Assembly: GCF_001665535.1 (NCBI RefSeq)
Contig: NZ_LZSQ01000109.1
Coordinates: 1 to 64,000, forward strand
DNA from: Mycobacterium sp. 852002-51961_SCH5331710
GTDB taxonomy: Bacteria > Actinomycetota > Actinomycetes > Mycobacteriales > Mycobacteriaceae
Length of the DNA stretch: 64,000 bases
Direction of reading: 5' to 3'
Within the stretch, counting starts at the first letter, position 1; each line of letters opens with the position of its first letter. The notes under the pieces were generated by a model. It was given only the letters and a program-made list of their open reading frames with translations, searched no databases and was not told the origin of the DNA. Shown piece by piece: positions 26,917 to 35,829 of the stretch. The translations under genes were made by a program, and so were the position numbers.

Positions 26917-27836
26917 CGCTTGCGTCTCCGGAGCTGGCGTGCACCCGGATCCAACGCGTCGCGCAAGCCGTCACCAACCAGGTTGGCGCACAGGATGATC
27001 AGCACCAGCACGCCACCCGGGAACAGGAACAACCACGGGAACGTCGTCGCAGATTTCGTACCGTCGGCGATCAACGTGCCCAGCGACACGTCGGGCGGCT
27101 GAATGCCGAAGCCGAGGAAGCTCAGCCCGGTTTCGGCCAGCACGGCCACGCCCACGTTGAGCGCCGTGTCGATGATGATGATCGACGCGACATTCGGGAG
27201 GATGTGGCGGATGATGATGCGCCAGTCGCTGACGCCCATATAGCGTGCGGCCGCGACGAATTCGCGGTCACGCAGGCTCATCGTCATACCGCGCACGATC
27301 CGCGAGCTGATCATCCAGCTGAACAGCGCCAGCAGCAGGATCATCCAGACGATGTCACCCTTGGTGCGTTGCACGACGATCGAGATCAGCAGGAAACTCG
27401 GCACCACCAGCATCAGGTCGACGAGCCACATCAGGGCCGGGTCCCGCCAATCGGCGAAATAGCCGGCGATCGTGCCCACCGTCGCCGCGATGATGGTCGA
27501 GATGAACGCGACGCACACGCCGATCAGCATCGACTTCTGCATGCCCCGCAGAGTCTGCGCGAACAGATCCTGCCCCAGCGCGTTGGTGCCGAACCAGTGG
27601 TCGGGGCTGGGCGGCTGCTGCAACGCGAAGTAGTCCAGATCGCTGTAGCTGTACGGCAACAGCGGCGGCAGCGCGTAGCAGCCGATGAACAACAGCGCCA
27701 ACAGGATCAGGGAGATGACCGCGGGCTTGTTGCGTACGAACCGGCGGAACACCAGCGACCGTCGCGATGCGAAACCGGCGGCGTTCAAACCGGACTGCGC
27801 GGTGGTCGAGGTCTCACTCGTGACGGGTTCGGTCAT
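26913..27836 (-). CDS. oppC: Oligopeptide ABC transporter permease OppC
   Basis: The 307-residue permease has an N-terminal Thr/Ser-rich cytoplasmic tail, one helix (SLILLALLFIGCYALPPLL), and a five-helix binding-protein-dependent transport domain. The EAA loop is seen in DREFVAAARYMGVSDWRIII and the family end in GDGLRDALDPGARQ. The ATG at 27836 overlaps the oppB stop by ATGA; the much longer upstream frame is an artefact. It forms the channel with OppB and is energised by OppD. Confidence 0.93.
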
Positions 27837-28810
27837 GACACCCGCACCCTCGGATCGAGCGCCGCGTACACCACGTCGGAGAGCAGGCCGGCCAACAGGA
27901 TCATCGCGGCGGACAGAACCGTGATCGCCGCGACGATGTTGATGTCCTGATTGCCGATGCCGGTGACGATCCACTCGCCGACGCCGTACCAGCCGAAGAT
28001 TTTCTCGGTGAACACCGCGCCGGTGACCAAACCCGCGACGCTGTATGCGAACAACGTCGCCATCGGAATCAACGCGGTCCGCAAGCCGTGCTTGACCAAC
28101 GCCCGTCGCCGCGTCAGACCCTTCGCCCGGGCGGTGCGGATGAAGTCCTGCCCGAGGACGTCGAGCATCGCGTTGCGCTGATATCGGCTGTAGATGGCGA
28201 TCGAGGAGATCGCGAGGGTCATGCTCGGCAGCACGAGGTGCTGCAGCCGGTCGACGAACTGGTTCCACGCCCCCTCGATGGGGAACGACGACGTCTCGCC
28301 GGTGTACTCGAATATCCGCACGCCCAACACGTTGTTCACGCCGAGCGCCGCGAGGATGAACAGATTGGCCAATACGAACGTCGGCGTGCTGATCACGAGC
28401 AGCGACAGCACGGTGACGACGCGGTCGCTCAGGCGGTATTGCCGGATAGCGCCCCATGCCCCGGCGGCCACGCCGATGACGGTGCCGACGACCGAGCCGA
28501 TCACCAGCAGTCGCAGGCTCACCCCCACCCGGCGCCACAGCTCGTTGGTGACCGGCTGCCCGCCGACCGTCACGCCGAAGTCGCCGCGGAGCGCCCCGGA
28601 CGCCCAGTGGACGTACTGCTCGAGCACGGGCTTGTCGAGGCCCAGTTCGACGCGCTTGGCGTCGATGACGGTCTGGGGCGGGCGGGGGTTGCGGCTCTCC
28701 AGGCTCTCGAGAGGGTCGAACTGCCACGAGGCGAGCAGGAAAACCAGGAAGGACGCCAACCCCAGCAACACGACGTAGTTGAGCAGCCGGCGCGCCAGAA
28801 ACCGCGTCAT
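27833..28810 (-). CDS. oppB: Oligopeptide ABC transporter permease OppB
   Basis: The 325-residue permease matches the length I recall for Rv1283c. It begins MTRFLARRLLNYVVLLGLAS, typical of OppB/DppB, and carries the EAA motif in FIRTARAKGLTRRRALVKHG. It ends with the DVVYAALDPRVRVS motif. It is the first gene of the oppBCDA run, so the operon promoter should lie in the 222-bp gap 28811-29032, which also serves the divergent small secreted gene. I see no clear hexamers there. Confidence 0.94.
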   Translation of the reverse strand: MTRFLARRLLNYVVLLGLASFLVFLLASWQFDPLESLESRNPRPPQTVIDAKRVELGLDKPVLEQYVHWASGALRGDFGVTVGGQPVTNELWRRVGVSLRLLVIGSVVGTVIGVAAGAWGAIRQYRLSDRVVTVLSLLVISTPTFVLANLFILAALGVNNVLGVRIFEYTGETSSFPIEGAWNQFVDRLQHLVLPSMTLAISSIAIYSRYQRNAMLDVLGQDFIRTARAKGLTRRRALVKHGLRTALIPMATLFAYSVAGLVTGAVFTEKIFGWYGVGEWIVTGIGNQDINIVAAITVLSAAMILLAGLLSDVVYAALDPRVRVS

Positions 28811-29032
28811 GCGGAGGATCCGTCCGTCGGCTGCATGCGCTCAGGTTAGGAGATGACGGCTGCAGTGGCCGTGATGCGGGCTTTTGCAGCGCGCCGAACT
28901 GGCCGTTTTGGCGAATTTGCACCGGGGCCGCAGCGGGCGTCCAGTTTCGGCTGGTTCAGTCGAGAGGCATCTGCAATTTCACGGTGGCCGCGCCGATGGG
29001 GCGACTGGGCAACCAGGGATGGAGGAATTGAG

Positions 29033-29293
29033 ATGGCACGTCACAGGGCGCGACGCAGTACCAGGATCCGTGCGGTCTCGGCCGCGATCGGCGCCGGCGC
29101 GATAGCCGCGATGACCGTGCTCGGGATGGCGGCCGAACATTCGACCACCGGCCCGGCGACCGCGAAACCGGCCATGACGGTCGGCTCGACGACCAAGCAG
29201 ACCACGCCGGCCACGGCGCCCGCCGTCGGGATGGCGAAACCCGCCATCAAGGGGCCGGCGCCGCTGCCGTCGGAGGAGGAAGCCGCCAAGTAG
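29033..29293 (+). CDS. Small secreted Ala/Thr/Pro-rich protein, hypothetical
   Basis: The 86-residue product has an Arg-rich n-region (MARHRARRSTRIRAV), a hydrophobic segment SAAIGAGAIAAMTVLGMAA, then a low-complexity Thr/Ala/Pro/Lys tail ending SEEEAAK. A good GGAGG ribbon upstream (ATGGAGGAATTGAG) supports the start at 29033. It is exported or membrane-anchored by inference. No domain is recognisable. A similarly built gene lies 130 bp downstream. Confidence 0.6.
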   Translation: MARHRARRSTRIRAVSAAIGAGAIAAMTVLGMAAEHSTTGPATAKPAMTVGSTTKQTTPATAPAVGMAKPAIKGPAPLPSEEEAAK

Positions 29294-29423
29294 CACGGCT
29301 ATCGTTTCACGCGCCTCCCGTTCGGTTATCCAGCACGTCAAGGGTTCGACGGCGATCCCTGTACGCGCTGCTCAACGGGCTGCGACCCCGGTCGCGCCCA
29401 CCGGACCAGACGGAGAGGTCGAA

Positions 29424-29669
29424 GTGAACACGAAACAGGTGAAGGTGCTCTCGGCGGCGGTCGGAACCAGCGCCCTGTTGGCGATGGGCGGATTCTCGCT
29501 GGCGTCCACCACTGCCGCTCAGGACGACGAACCGCCCGTGACCCCGGGCCCCGTGACCACATCGGAGATCACGACCGGCGAGACCAGCACCCAGACGGGT
29601 GCTCCGGAGACGCCGACGACGTCGGTGGCCACGCCGCCGGTTACCGCCGAACCGCCGCCCACGGCCTAA
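29424..29669 (+). CDS. Small secreted Thr/Pro-rich protein, hypothetical
   Basis: The 81-residue product from the GTG at 29424 (GAGAGG upstream) has a signal peptide MNTKQVKVLSAAVGTSALLA with a likely cleavage near TTAAQ, then an acidic tail made almost entirely of Thr, Pro, Glu, Val and Ala. Such tails are typical of O-mannosylated mycobacterial exported proteins. No cysteines or domains are present. Its stop overlaps the stop of the convergent membrane protein gene by two bases. Confidence 0.6.
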   Translation: MNTKQVKVLSAAVGTSALLAMGGFSLASTTAAQDDEPPVTPGPVTTSEITTGETSTQTGAPETPTTSVATPPVTAEPPPTA

Positions 29670-30166
29670 TTTCGCTGCGTGCTGATGCTGGTCGCCGTCG
29701 GTGTGCCGTCGGTTCGCGTCCCACGGACCGTGACCGTGTCGTTGATCGCCGCCGGCTGATCGTCCGCACGCGTCGAGTACGTCTGCGTGAAGCCGTCGGC
29801 GCTGCGGACGGTGACAGTTCCTGGCGACGTCGCCGTGACTGTCCCGGTCTGCGTCAACACGGTAGTGAACCCGCCCGCGCCCTCCTCAAGCACGAATTCG
29901 CCGTGCACTTCCGGTGCCGGATCGACCCCGGGTGGCCCGCCGTTCGACCACGGCCCCGGCTTGAGGCCGGGCGGGCCGGCGGGCATGCCGTGGAAAGCCG
30001 GGACGCCAGGTGGCGAACCGCCGTCGGTGGCCGCATAGATCGCCGCTCCGCCGAGTGCCGCGATCACCGCGGCGACGCCGACCGCCAGCACGGTCTGACG
30101 TCGGCCCCACTGCGGCTGTCTCGGCTCGGGTGCACCCCACGTGGGGCCGGTTGTGTCGAGACTCAC
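29666..30166 (-). CDS. Membrane-anchored protein with extracytoplasmic beta domain, hypothetical
   Basis: From the GTG at 30166 the product has 166 residues. A short cytoplasmic tail with a Trp/Pro/Gln region (TWGAPEPRQPQWGRRQ) precedes one transmembrane helix (TVLAVGVAAVIAALGGAAIYAA). A Gly/Pro-rich linker is followed by a C-terminal domain of Thr/Val-rich strands (GTVTATSPGTVTVRSADGF). An in-frame GTG at 30247 would add 27 residues but would run through the palindrome upstream of the divergent response regulator. It may be an accessory envelope protein of the adjacent two-component system, by position only. Confidence 0.6.
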   Translation of the reverse strand: MSLDTTGPTWGAPEPRQPQWGRRQTVLAVGVAAVIAALGGAAIYAATDGGSPPGVPAFHGMPAGPPGLKPGPWSNGGPPGVDPAPEVHGEFVLEEGAGGFTTVLTQTGTVTATSPGTVTVRSADGFTQTYSTRADDQPAAINDTVTVRGTRTDGTPTATSISTQRN

Positions 30167-30221
30167 GCCGTCCACTTTGCGCGCGGTCGATGTGCGCTCG
30201 CTGTGTGACGGATCAGTCGTT

Positions 30222-30241
30222 GCTGTGGACCTGTCCACAGC
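30222..30241. promoter_or_regulatory. Perfect 20-bp inverted repeat upstream of the two-component system
   Basis: GCTGTGGAC-CT-GTCCACAGC is a perfect inverted repeat with 9-bp arms, ending 12 bp before the response-regulator ATG at 30254. It is well placed as an autoregulatory operator. A hairpin at the mRNA 5' end is the alternative. Confidence 0.6.
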
Positions 30242-30253
30242 TTGCACATAGGA

Positions 30254-31054
30254 ATGGCACAGGAACCACCCATGGCCGCTGCGGATAATGAATACGTGGC
30301 CACCTCCCGTTCCTCAGGCGTCAGCGAGCAGGACACCGGGCGGGTCGTCATGCGCCGAGCCGACGGGAAGCCGATCCACGTGCTGGTCGTCGATGACGAA
30401 CCGGTGCTCGCCGAGCTGGTGTCCATGGCGCTGCGCTACGAGGGCTGGGACATCGCGACCGCGGCCGACGGAGCGTCGGCGATCGCGTCCGCGCGCGAAA
30501 CGCCGCCGGACGTCGTCGTGCTCGACGTGATGCTGCCCGACATGAGCGGGCTCGAGGTGCTTCGCAGACTGCGCGAGCAGATCCCGGGTCTGCCGCTGCT
30601 GCTGTTGACGGCCAAGGATTCTGTCGAGGACCGCATCGCCGGCCTCACCGCGGGCGGCGACGACTACGTCACCAAACCGTTCAGCATCGAGGAGGTCGTG
30701 CTGCGGTTGCGGGCGCTGCTGCGGCGCACCGGGGTGGCCAGCGAATCGGGTGGCGCCAAGATCGTGGTGGGCGATCTGGTGCTCGACGAGGACAGCCACG
30801 AGGTGACTCGCGGGGGCGAACTGATCTCACTGACCGCGACCGAGTTCGAGCTGCTGCGTTTCATGATGCGCAACTCCAAACGCGTGCTGAGCAAGGCCCA
30901 GATCCTCGACCGCGTATGGAGTTACGACTTCGGCGGCCGGTCCAACATCGTCGAGTTGTACGTCTCGTACCTGAGAAAGAAGATCGACAGCGGGCGAGAG
31001 CCGATGATTCACACCCTGCGCGGTGCCGGGTATGTCCTCAAACCCGCGCGCTGA
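30254..31054 (+). CDS. OmpR/PhoB-family response regulator
   Basis: The 266-residue regulator has a receiver domain with the acidic pair in LVVDDEP, the phosphoacceptor Asp in VVLDVMLPDMSGLEV, the Thr of LLLTAKDS and the Lys of YVTKPFS. A winged-helix OmpR domain follows (LTATEFELLRFMMRN, GRSNIVELYVSYLRKKID). Possible starts are ATG 30254 or 30272; the N-terminal 35 residues before the receiver are not conserved. It overlaps the sensor kinase gene by about 20 bp. With the glycosyltransferases immediately downstream, these are its likely targets. Confidence 0.92.
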   Translation: MAQEPPMAAADNEYVATSRSSGVSEQDTGRVVMRRADGKPIHVLVVDDEPVLAELVSMALRYEGWDIATAADGASAIASARETPPDVVVLDVMLPDMSGLEVLRRLREQIPGLPLLLLTAKDSVEDRIAGLTAGGDDYVTKPFSIEEVVLRLRALLRRTGVASESGGAKIVVGDLVLDEDSHEVTRGGELISLTATEFELLRFMMRNSKRVLSKAQILDRVWSYDFGGRSNIVELYVSYLRKKIDSGREPMIHTLRGAGYVLKPAR

Positions 31055-32627
31055 CGGGCCGCCCGGACCCGGACCCGGACACGGGCCGCCGACGCGCATC
31101 CGCTCCCCGCGGACGTGGTCGTTGCGCGCCCGCCTTCTTGCGTCCCAGGTCGTGCTCCTCGCGCTGGTGTGCGCCGCCATCGGGGTGGGCACAGTGCTTG
31201 CGCTGCAACACTTTTTGACCAATCAGCTCGACGAACGACTCCTGGAGACCGGACGGCGTTCGGCCGGCTTGTTCGAGTTCGGTCCGCCACCGCCTCCGGG
31301 ATTTGCGCGGCCCGGTTTCCGCGAGCGCATGATCATCCGCGGTGAGCAGGGACCCGGACCTGCCTTCCTCAACGCGCCGGGTCAGGCCGCCGGGACGTTG
31401 GGCGTGGTGGTCTCATACGGCACCCCGGTCGACGCCGGGGTCATCACCGCCGACGGGACACGAAGCGAGATCAGCGCCACCGCGGCACAACAGCTGGCGC
31501 AGGTCACCGACGCTGCGCCCACGACCCTCGATGTCGACGGGCTCGGCCGTTACCGGGTGCTCGCCCTTCACGTGCATCGCCCCGGTGAAGCGATCGTGAC
31601 CGGACTGCCGCTGTCCGACGTCGACGACACGCTGCTGACCGTCGCCATCATCTTCTGCGTGGTCGGCGCCACGGCGCTGCTCGGGGCGACCACCGCGGGA
31701 ATACTGATCATCCGGCGCCAATTCGCGCCGCTGGCACGGGTTTCCGATGCCGCTCGACAGGTCGCCGACCTCGAACTCGAACGCGGTGAAGTGCGCCTGC
31801 CCACGCCGATCGTCAAGGTGGACCCCGCGAGTGCACACACCGAGATCGGCCAGCTCGGTTCCGCGTTGAACCGGATGCTCGATCGGATCGCGTCCGCGCT
31901 GTCCGCGAGGCACGCCAGCGAGACCCGGATCCGCCAGTTCGTCGCCGACGCCAGCCATGAGCTCCGCACCCCGCTGGCGGCCATCCGCGGCTATACCGAA
32001 CTGGCACAACGTAAACGCGACGACGTACCCGACGACGTCGCCCACGCCATGAGCCGGGTGGAGTCAGAGACCGCCCGGATGACCCAGCTCGTCGAGGACA
32101 TGCTGCTGTTGGCGCGTCTCGACACCGGCCGCCCGCTCGAGCAGCAGCCGGTGGACCTGTCGCGCCTGATCGTCGACGCGGTCAGCGACGCGCATATCGC
32201 CGGTCCGGAACACCAATGGTCGCTGGATCTTCCGGAGGAGCCGGTGATGGTCGTCGGCGACGAGGCACGCCTGCATCAAGTGCTGGGAAACCTGCTCGCA
32301 AACGCCCGCATCCACACTCCGCCCGGCACCTCGGTCACGACGTCGCTGAGCGTCGAGGCGGACGGGAGCGTCGTGTTGACCGTGGCCGACGACGGCCCCG
32401 GCATCCCGGCCTGGTTGCAGCCCGAGATATTCGAGAGGTTCGCCCGCGGCGACTCGTCGCGATCGCGCCGCGGTGGCAGCACGGGCCTGGGCCTGGCGAT
32501 CGTCGCGGCCGTCGTCAGGGCGCACCGCGGCAGTATCGACGTGCACAGCGTCCCCGGCGACACACGGTTCGTGGTCAGCCTCCCCTATTCACAGCCTGCG
32601 CACAGCGGGCCCAAGACCGGAACCTAG
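31032..32627 (+). CDS. Sensor histidine kinase
   Basis: The 531-residue membrane kinase has one helix near residues 40-60 (LLASQVVLLALVCAAIGVGT), an extracytoplasmic sensor region with a Pro/Gly-rich stretch, and a second helix (LLTVAIIFCVVGATALLGAT). A HAMP domain is followed by the phosphoacceptor His in ADASHELRTPLAAIRGY and the ATP-binding N box (LGNLLANARIHTP) and G boxes (DDGPGIP, STGLGLAIV). The start within the regulator gene is ATG 31032 or GTG 31023. The stimulus is unknown. Confidence 0.92.
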   Translation: MSSNPRADGPPGPGPGHGPPTRIRSPRTWSLRARLLASQVVLLALVCAAIGVGTVLALQHFLTNQLDERLLETGRRSAGLFEFGPPPPPGFARPGFRERMIIRGEQGPGPAFLNAPGQAAGTLGVVVSYGTPVDAGVITADGTRSEISATAAQQLAQVTDAAPTTLDVDGLGRYRVLALHVHRPGEAIVTGLPLSDVDDTLLTVAIIFCVVGATALLGATTAGILIIRRQFAPLARVSDAARQVADLELERGEVRLPTPIVKVDPASAHTEIGQLGSALNRMLDRIASALSARHASETRIRQFVADASHELRTPLAAIRGYTELAQRKRDDVPDDVAHAMSRVESETARMTQLVEDMLLLARLDTGRPLEQQPVDLSRLIVDAVSDAHIAGPEHQWSLDLPEEPVMVVGDEARLHQVLGNLLANARIHTPPGTSVTTSLSVEADGSVVLTVADDGPGIPAWLQPEIFERFARGDSSRSRRGGSTGLGLAIVAAVVRAHRGSIDVHSVPGDTRFVVSLPYSQPAHSGPKTGT

Positions 32628-32650
32628 CTTTCGCGGCGACACTCGACCCG

Positions 32651-34501
32651 GTGACCGCTCTCGTTCCTCCGCGTGCGCAGACGCGAGTCGCCCCGGCACG
32701 CCGGAACTCATGGGCCGATCGCAACCACGCCCGTCTCGGGCTGCCCATCCTGTTGGCGGCGACGGCGGTGCTGTACCTGTGGAACCTCTCGGCGAGCGGA
32801 TGGGCCAACGCCTTCTATTCGGCTGCGGCGCAGGCCGGTGCGAGCAATTGGACCGCGATGCTGTTCGGGTCCAGCGACGCGGCGAACGCCATCACCGTCG
32901 ACAAGACACCCGCGGCGCTGTGGCTCATCGACATCTCGGTGCGCCTGTTCGGGCTCAACCCGTGGAGTGTGCTCGTTCCTCAGGCGCTCGAGGGCGTCGC
33001 CGCGGTGGGGTTGCTGTACGCCGCGGTCTGCCGGGTCGCCGGGCGTGGCGCGGGCCTTCTGGCCGGCGCCATCCTGGCGCTGACGCCGGTGGCGGCGTTG
33101 ATCTTTCGCTTCAACAACCCCGATGCCCTGCTGGTGCTTCTGCTCGTGGCCGCGGCCTACTGCATGCAACGTGCCTGCGAGAAGGACGCCAGCCGCTGGT
33201 GGTTGATCGCCGCAGGCGGCGCGGTGGGCTTCGGCTTCCTCGCCAAGATGTTGCAGGCATTTCTGGTGCTGCCGGGGTTCGTCGTCGGATACCTGATCGG
33301 AGGCCACCGGCCCTGGCTACGACGGTCGCTCGACCTGCTCGCCGCCGCCGCGGCCATGGTGGTCACGGGCGGCTGGTACCTGCTGCTCGTCGAGTTGTGG
33401 CCGCCGCCGTCGCGGCCCTTCATCGGTGGTTCGCAGCACAACAGCATCATCGAATTGACGTTTGCCTACAACGGGTTCGGTCGCATCACCGGCGACGAGC
33501 CGGGCGGCTTGGGCAACCTCGACCACGACGTCGGCTGGGGCCGGCTGTTGGGCACCGGGATGGGGCAGGACATCGCGTGGCTGTTGCCGGGCGCGTTGAT
33601 CTGTCTCGCCGCCGGGCTCGTTCTCGTCCGGCGGCGTCCGCGCACCGACCCATTGCGAACCGCGCTGATCATTTGGGGCGGCTGGTTGATCGTCACGGCC
33701 GTCGTCTTCAGCTTCGCCGGCGGCATCATCCATTCGTACTACACCGTCGCACTCGCACCTGCGATCGCGGCCTGCATCGGCATCGGTGCAAACCTCATGT
33801 GGCACAACCGTTTCGACATCAGGGTGGCGACAGCTATGGCAAGCACCGTGGCGGTCACGGTCTGCCTCGCGGCGGTTCTGTTGAGCAGGAACGTCGGCTG
33901 GCTGCCGTGGTTGCGCGTGGTGGTGGCGGTCGGCGGAGTGGGGGCGGCGGTTCTGCTTGTCGTCGCGGGCAGGTTGCCGCGGTCGACGGCTGCCGCGGTG
34001 GCCGTGCTCGCCGTCGCGTCGTGTCTGGCCGCACCGGCCGTCTACTCCGTGGCCACCGCGGCGACGCCGCACAGCGGTGCGATCCCGGCGGTCGGTCCGT
34101 CCGGCCGCGGTTTCGGCGGTCCGCCCGGACTGCTGAACGCGCCGACGCCGGGACCCGCGCTGTCCGCGGCGTTGCGGAAGGATGCCGGCGCCTACACGTG
34201 GGTGGCGGCGGTCGTGGGCTCGAACAACGCCGCCGGCTACCAGCTGGCCGTCGGCGCCCCGGTGATGGCGGTCGGCGGTTTCAACGGCACCGACCCCGCG
34301 CCGACGCTCGAGGAGTTCCGCTCGCTGGTCGCCGCGCGCCGGATTCATTACTTCATCGGCAGCCGCATGATGTTCGGTCGTCACGCCAAAAGCGGGAGTC
34401 GGGAATCCGCCGACATCACCGAATACGTCGCGACCCACTACTCGCCGATGACCGTCGACGGGGTGGTCATCTACGACCTCACCCGGCCGAACAACTCATA
34501 G
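32651..34501 (+). CDS. GT39 (ArnT/PMT-like) membrane glycosyltransferase, YkcB type, copy 1
   Basis: The 616-residue integral membrane enzyme (GTG 32651) has about ten hydrophobic helices. Its first extracytoplasmic loop carries the family pattern SGWANAFYSAAAQAG ... SSDAANAITVDKTPAALWL, and the next helices contain RFNNPDALLVLLLVAAA. A soluble C-terminal region (about 500-616; PVMAVGGFNGTDPAPTLEEF) matches the tail seen in YkcA/YkcB-like proteins. Such enzymes move a sugar from a polyprenyl-phosphate carrier to an acceptor outside the membrane. It shares clear paralogy with the gene at 35826. Acceptor and sugar are unknown. Confidence 0.85.
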   Translation: MTALVPPRAQTRVAPARRNSWADRNHARLGLPILLAATAVLYLWNLSASGWANAFYSAAAQAGASNWTAMLFGSSDAANAITVDKTPAALWLIDISVRLFGLNPWSVLVPQALEGVAAVGLLYAAVCRVAGRGAGLLAGAILALTPVAALIFRFNNPDALLVLLLVAAAYCMQRACEKDASRWWLIAAGGAVGFGFLAKMLQAFLVLPGFVVGYLIGGHRPWLRRSLDLLAAAAAMVVTGGWYLLLVELWPPPSRPFIGGSQHNSIIELTFAYNGFGRITGDEPGGLGNLDHDVGWGRLLGTGMGQDIAWLLPGALICLAAGLVLVRRRPRTDPLRTALIIWGGWLIVTAVVFSFAGGIIHSYYTVALAPAIAACIGIGANLMWHNRFDIRVATAMASTVAVTVCLAAVLLSRNVGWLPWLRVVVAVGGVGAAVLLVVAGRLPRSTAAAVAVLAVASCLAAPAVYSVATAATPHSGAIPAVGPSGRGFGGPPGLLNAPTPGPALSAALRKDAGAYTWVAAVVGSNNAAGYQLAVGAPVMAVGGFNGTDPAPTLEEFRSLVAARRIHYFIGSRMMFGRHAKSGSRESADITEYVATHYSPMTVDGVVIYDLTRPNNS

Positions 34502-34521
34502 CTCAGACACAGGTTCGGCCA

Positions 34522-35829
34522 ATGGGGGACACAACATGCGCCTCGACCATGGACGTCGTGACAGACATCGCTCTCGAGCGCCTGCGTTTTGAATACCGGC
34601 CCAACGCCGCGACGGCGGCCCGCGCGGCCGGCGTTCCGGTTCTCGACGTCGTGGTTCCGGTGTACAACGAGCAGGACGACCTGGCGGGGTCGGTGCGCCG
34701 GCTGCACCGGCACCTGCGGGAGAACTTCCCGTTCCCCTCCCGAATCACCATCGCCGACAACGCCAGCTGCGACGACACCCCCCGCGTGGCTGCCGAACTG
34801 GCCGCCGAACTGAGCGATGTGCGGGTGGTGCGGCTCGAACAGAAGGGCCGCGGCCGGGCGCTGCACACCGTGTGGTCGGAATCGGACGCGCAGGTGCTCG
34901 CCTATATGGACGTTGACCTGTCGACCGATCTCACCGCGCTCGCCCCGCTGGTGGCGCCACTGATTTCCGGGCATTCGGACTTGGCGATCGGGACGCGTTT
35001 GAGCCGCGGCTCGCGGGTCGTGCGTGGTGCCAAGCGCGAAGTCATCTCGCGCTGCTACAACCTCATCCTGAAATCCACGCTCGCGGCCCGGTTCTCCGAT
35101 GCGCAATGCGGCTTCAAGGCCATCCGCTCCGACGTGGCCCGGTTTCTGCTGCCGCATGTCGCCGACACCGGTTGGTTCTTCGACACCGAACTGTTGGTGC
35201 TCGCCGAACGGAGCGGCCTACGCATTCACGAAGTACCCGTCGACTGGGTCGACGATCCGGACAGCCGCGTCGACATCGTCGCCACGGCCGCCGCCGACCT
35301 GAAGGGAATTGGACGCTTGTTGCGCGGATTCGCCAATGGATCGATCCCGGTGCACGACATCGCCGCACAACTGGCACCGGCGAAGGCCGCCGCCCCCGGC
35401 TCGTTGTTCCGCCAGGTTGTGCGCTTCGGCGCCATCGGTGTCGTCTCCACAGCGGCCTACGTCGCGCTGTTCATGCTCATCCACGGGTGGGTGGGAGCGC
35501 AGGCGGCGAATCTGATCGCGCTGCTGACCACCGCCGTGGCCAACACCGCCGCGAACCGCCGGTTCACCTTCGGCATCGGGGGTTTCGCCAACGCGACGCG
35601 GCATCACGTCGAGGGGCTGATCGTGTTCGCGATCGCCCTCACCATCACCAGCGGCTCACTCGCCGTCTTGCATCTGCTGGTCGCCCATCCGCACCGCCTG
35701 GTCGAGCTGACGGTGCTGGTGCTGGCCAACCTCGCGGCCACCGCGGCGCGATTCGTGCTGCTGCGCGGCTGGGTGTTCCATCCCCGGCGCGCTCGAAACA
35801 GGCTGCACGGCAGAGGAATCGCGCGATGA
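34522..35829 (+). CDS. Polyprenyl-phosphate glycosyltransferase fused to GtrA-like membrane domain
   Basis: The 435-residue fusion starts with a GT2 domain (about 40-290) with DVVVPVYNEQDDL, the DxD-type metal/donor motif in AYMDVDLSTD and QCGFKAIRSD, typical of dolichyl/polyprenyl-phosphate sugar synthases. A GtrA domain of four helices follows (QVVRFGAIGVVSTAAYVALF; ANTAANRRFTFGI). It would load a sugar onto polyprenyl phosphate and help flip it, supplying the flanking GT39 enzymes. An ATG at 34549 is an alternative start. The stop overlaps the next gene by ATGA. Confidence 0.88.
   Translation: MGDTTCASTMDVVTDIALERLRFEYRPNAATAARAAGVPVLDVVVPVYNEQDDLAGSVRRLHRHLRENFPFPSRITIADNASCDDTPRVAAELAAELSDVRVVRLEQKGRGRALHTVWSESDAQVLAYMDVDLSTDLTALAPLVAPLISGHSDLAIGTRLSRGSRVVRGAKREVISRCYNLILKSTLAARFSDAQCGFKAIRSDVARFLLPHVADTGWFFDTELLVLAERSGLRIHEVPVDWVDDPDSRVDIVATAAADLKGIGRLLRGFANGSIPVHDIAAQLAPAKAAAPGSLFRQVVRFGAIGVVSTAAYVALFMLIHGWVGAQAANLIALLTTAVANTAANRRFTFGIGGFANATRHHVEGLIVFAIALTITSGSLAVLHLLVAHPHRLVELTVLVLANLAATAARFVLLRGWVFHPRRARNRLHGRGIAR

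Noticed and set aside
27837..28922. Long upstream extension of the oppC frame
   Set aside because: The extension overlaps oppB entirely and has no permease features; the ATGA overlap start at 27836 gives the family length.
30222..30241. The TGTGGA/TCCACA palindrome as a replication origin or DnaA-box site
   Set aside because: There is only one near-match pair, no DnaA-box cluster and no dnaA/dnaN context.
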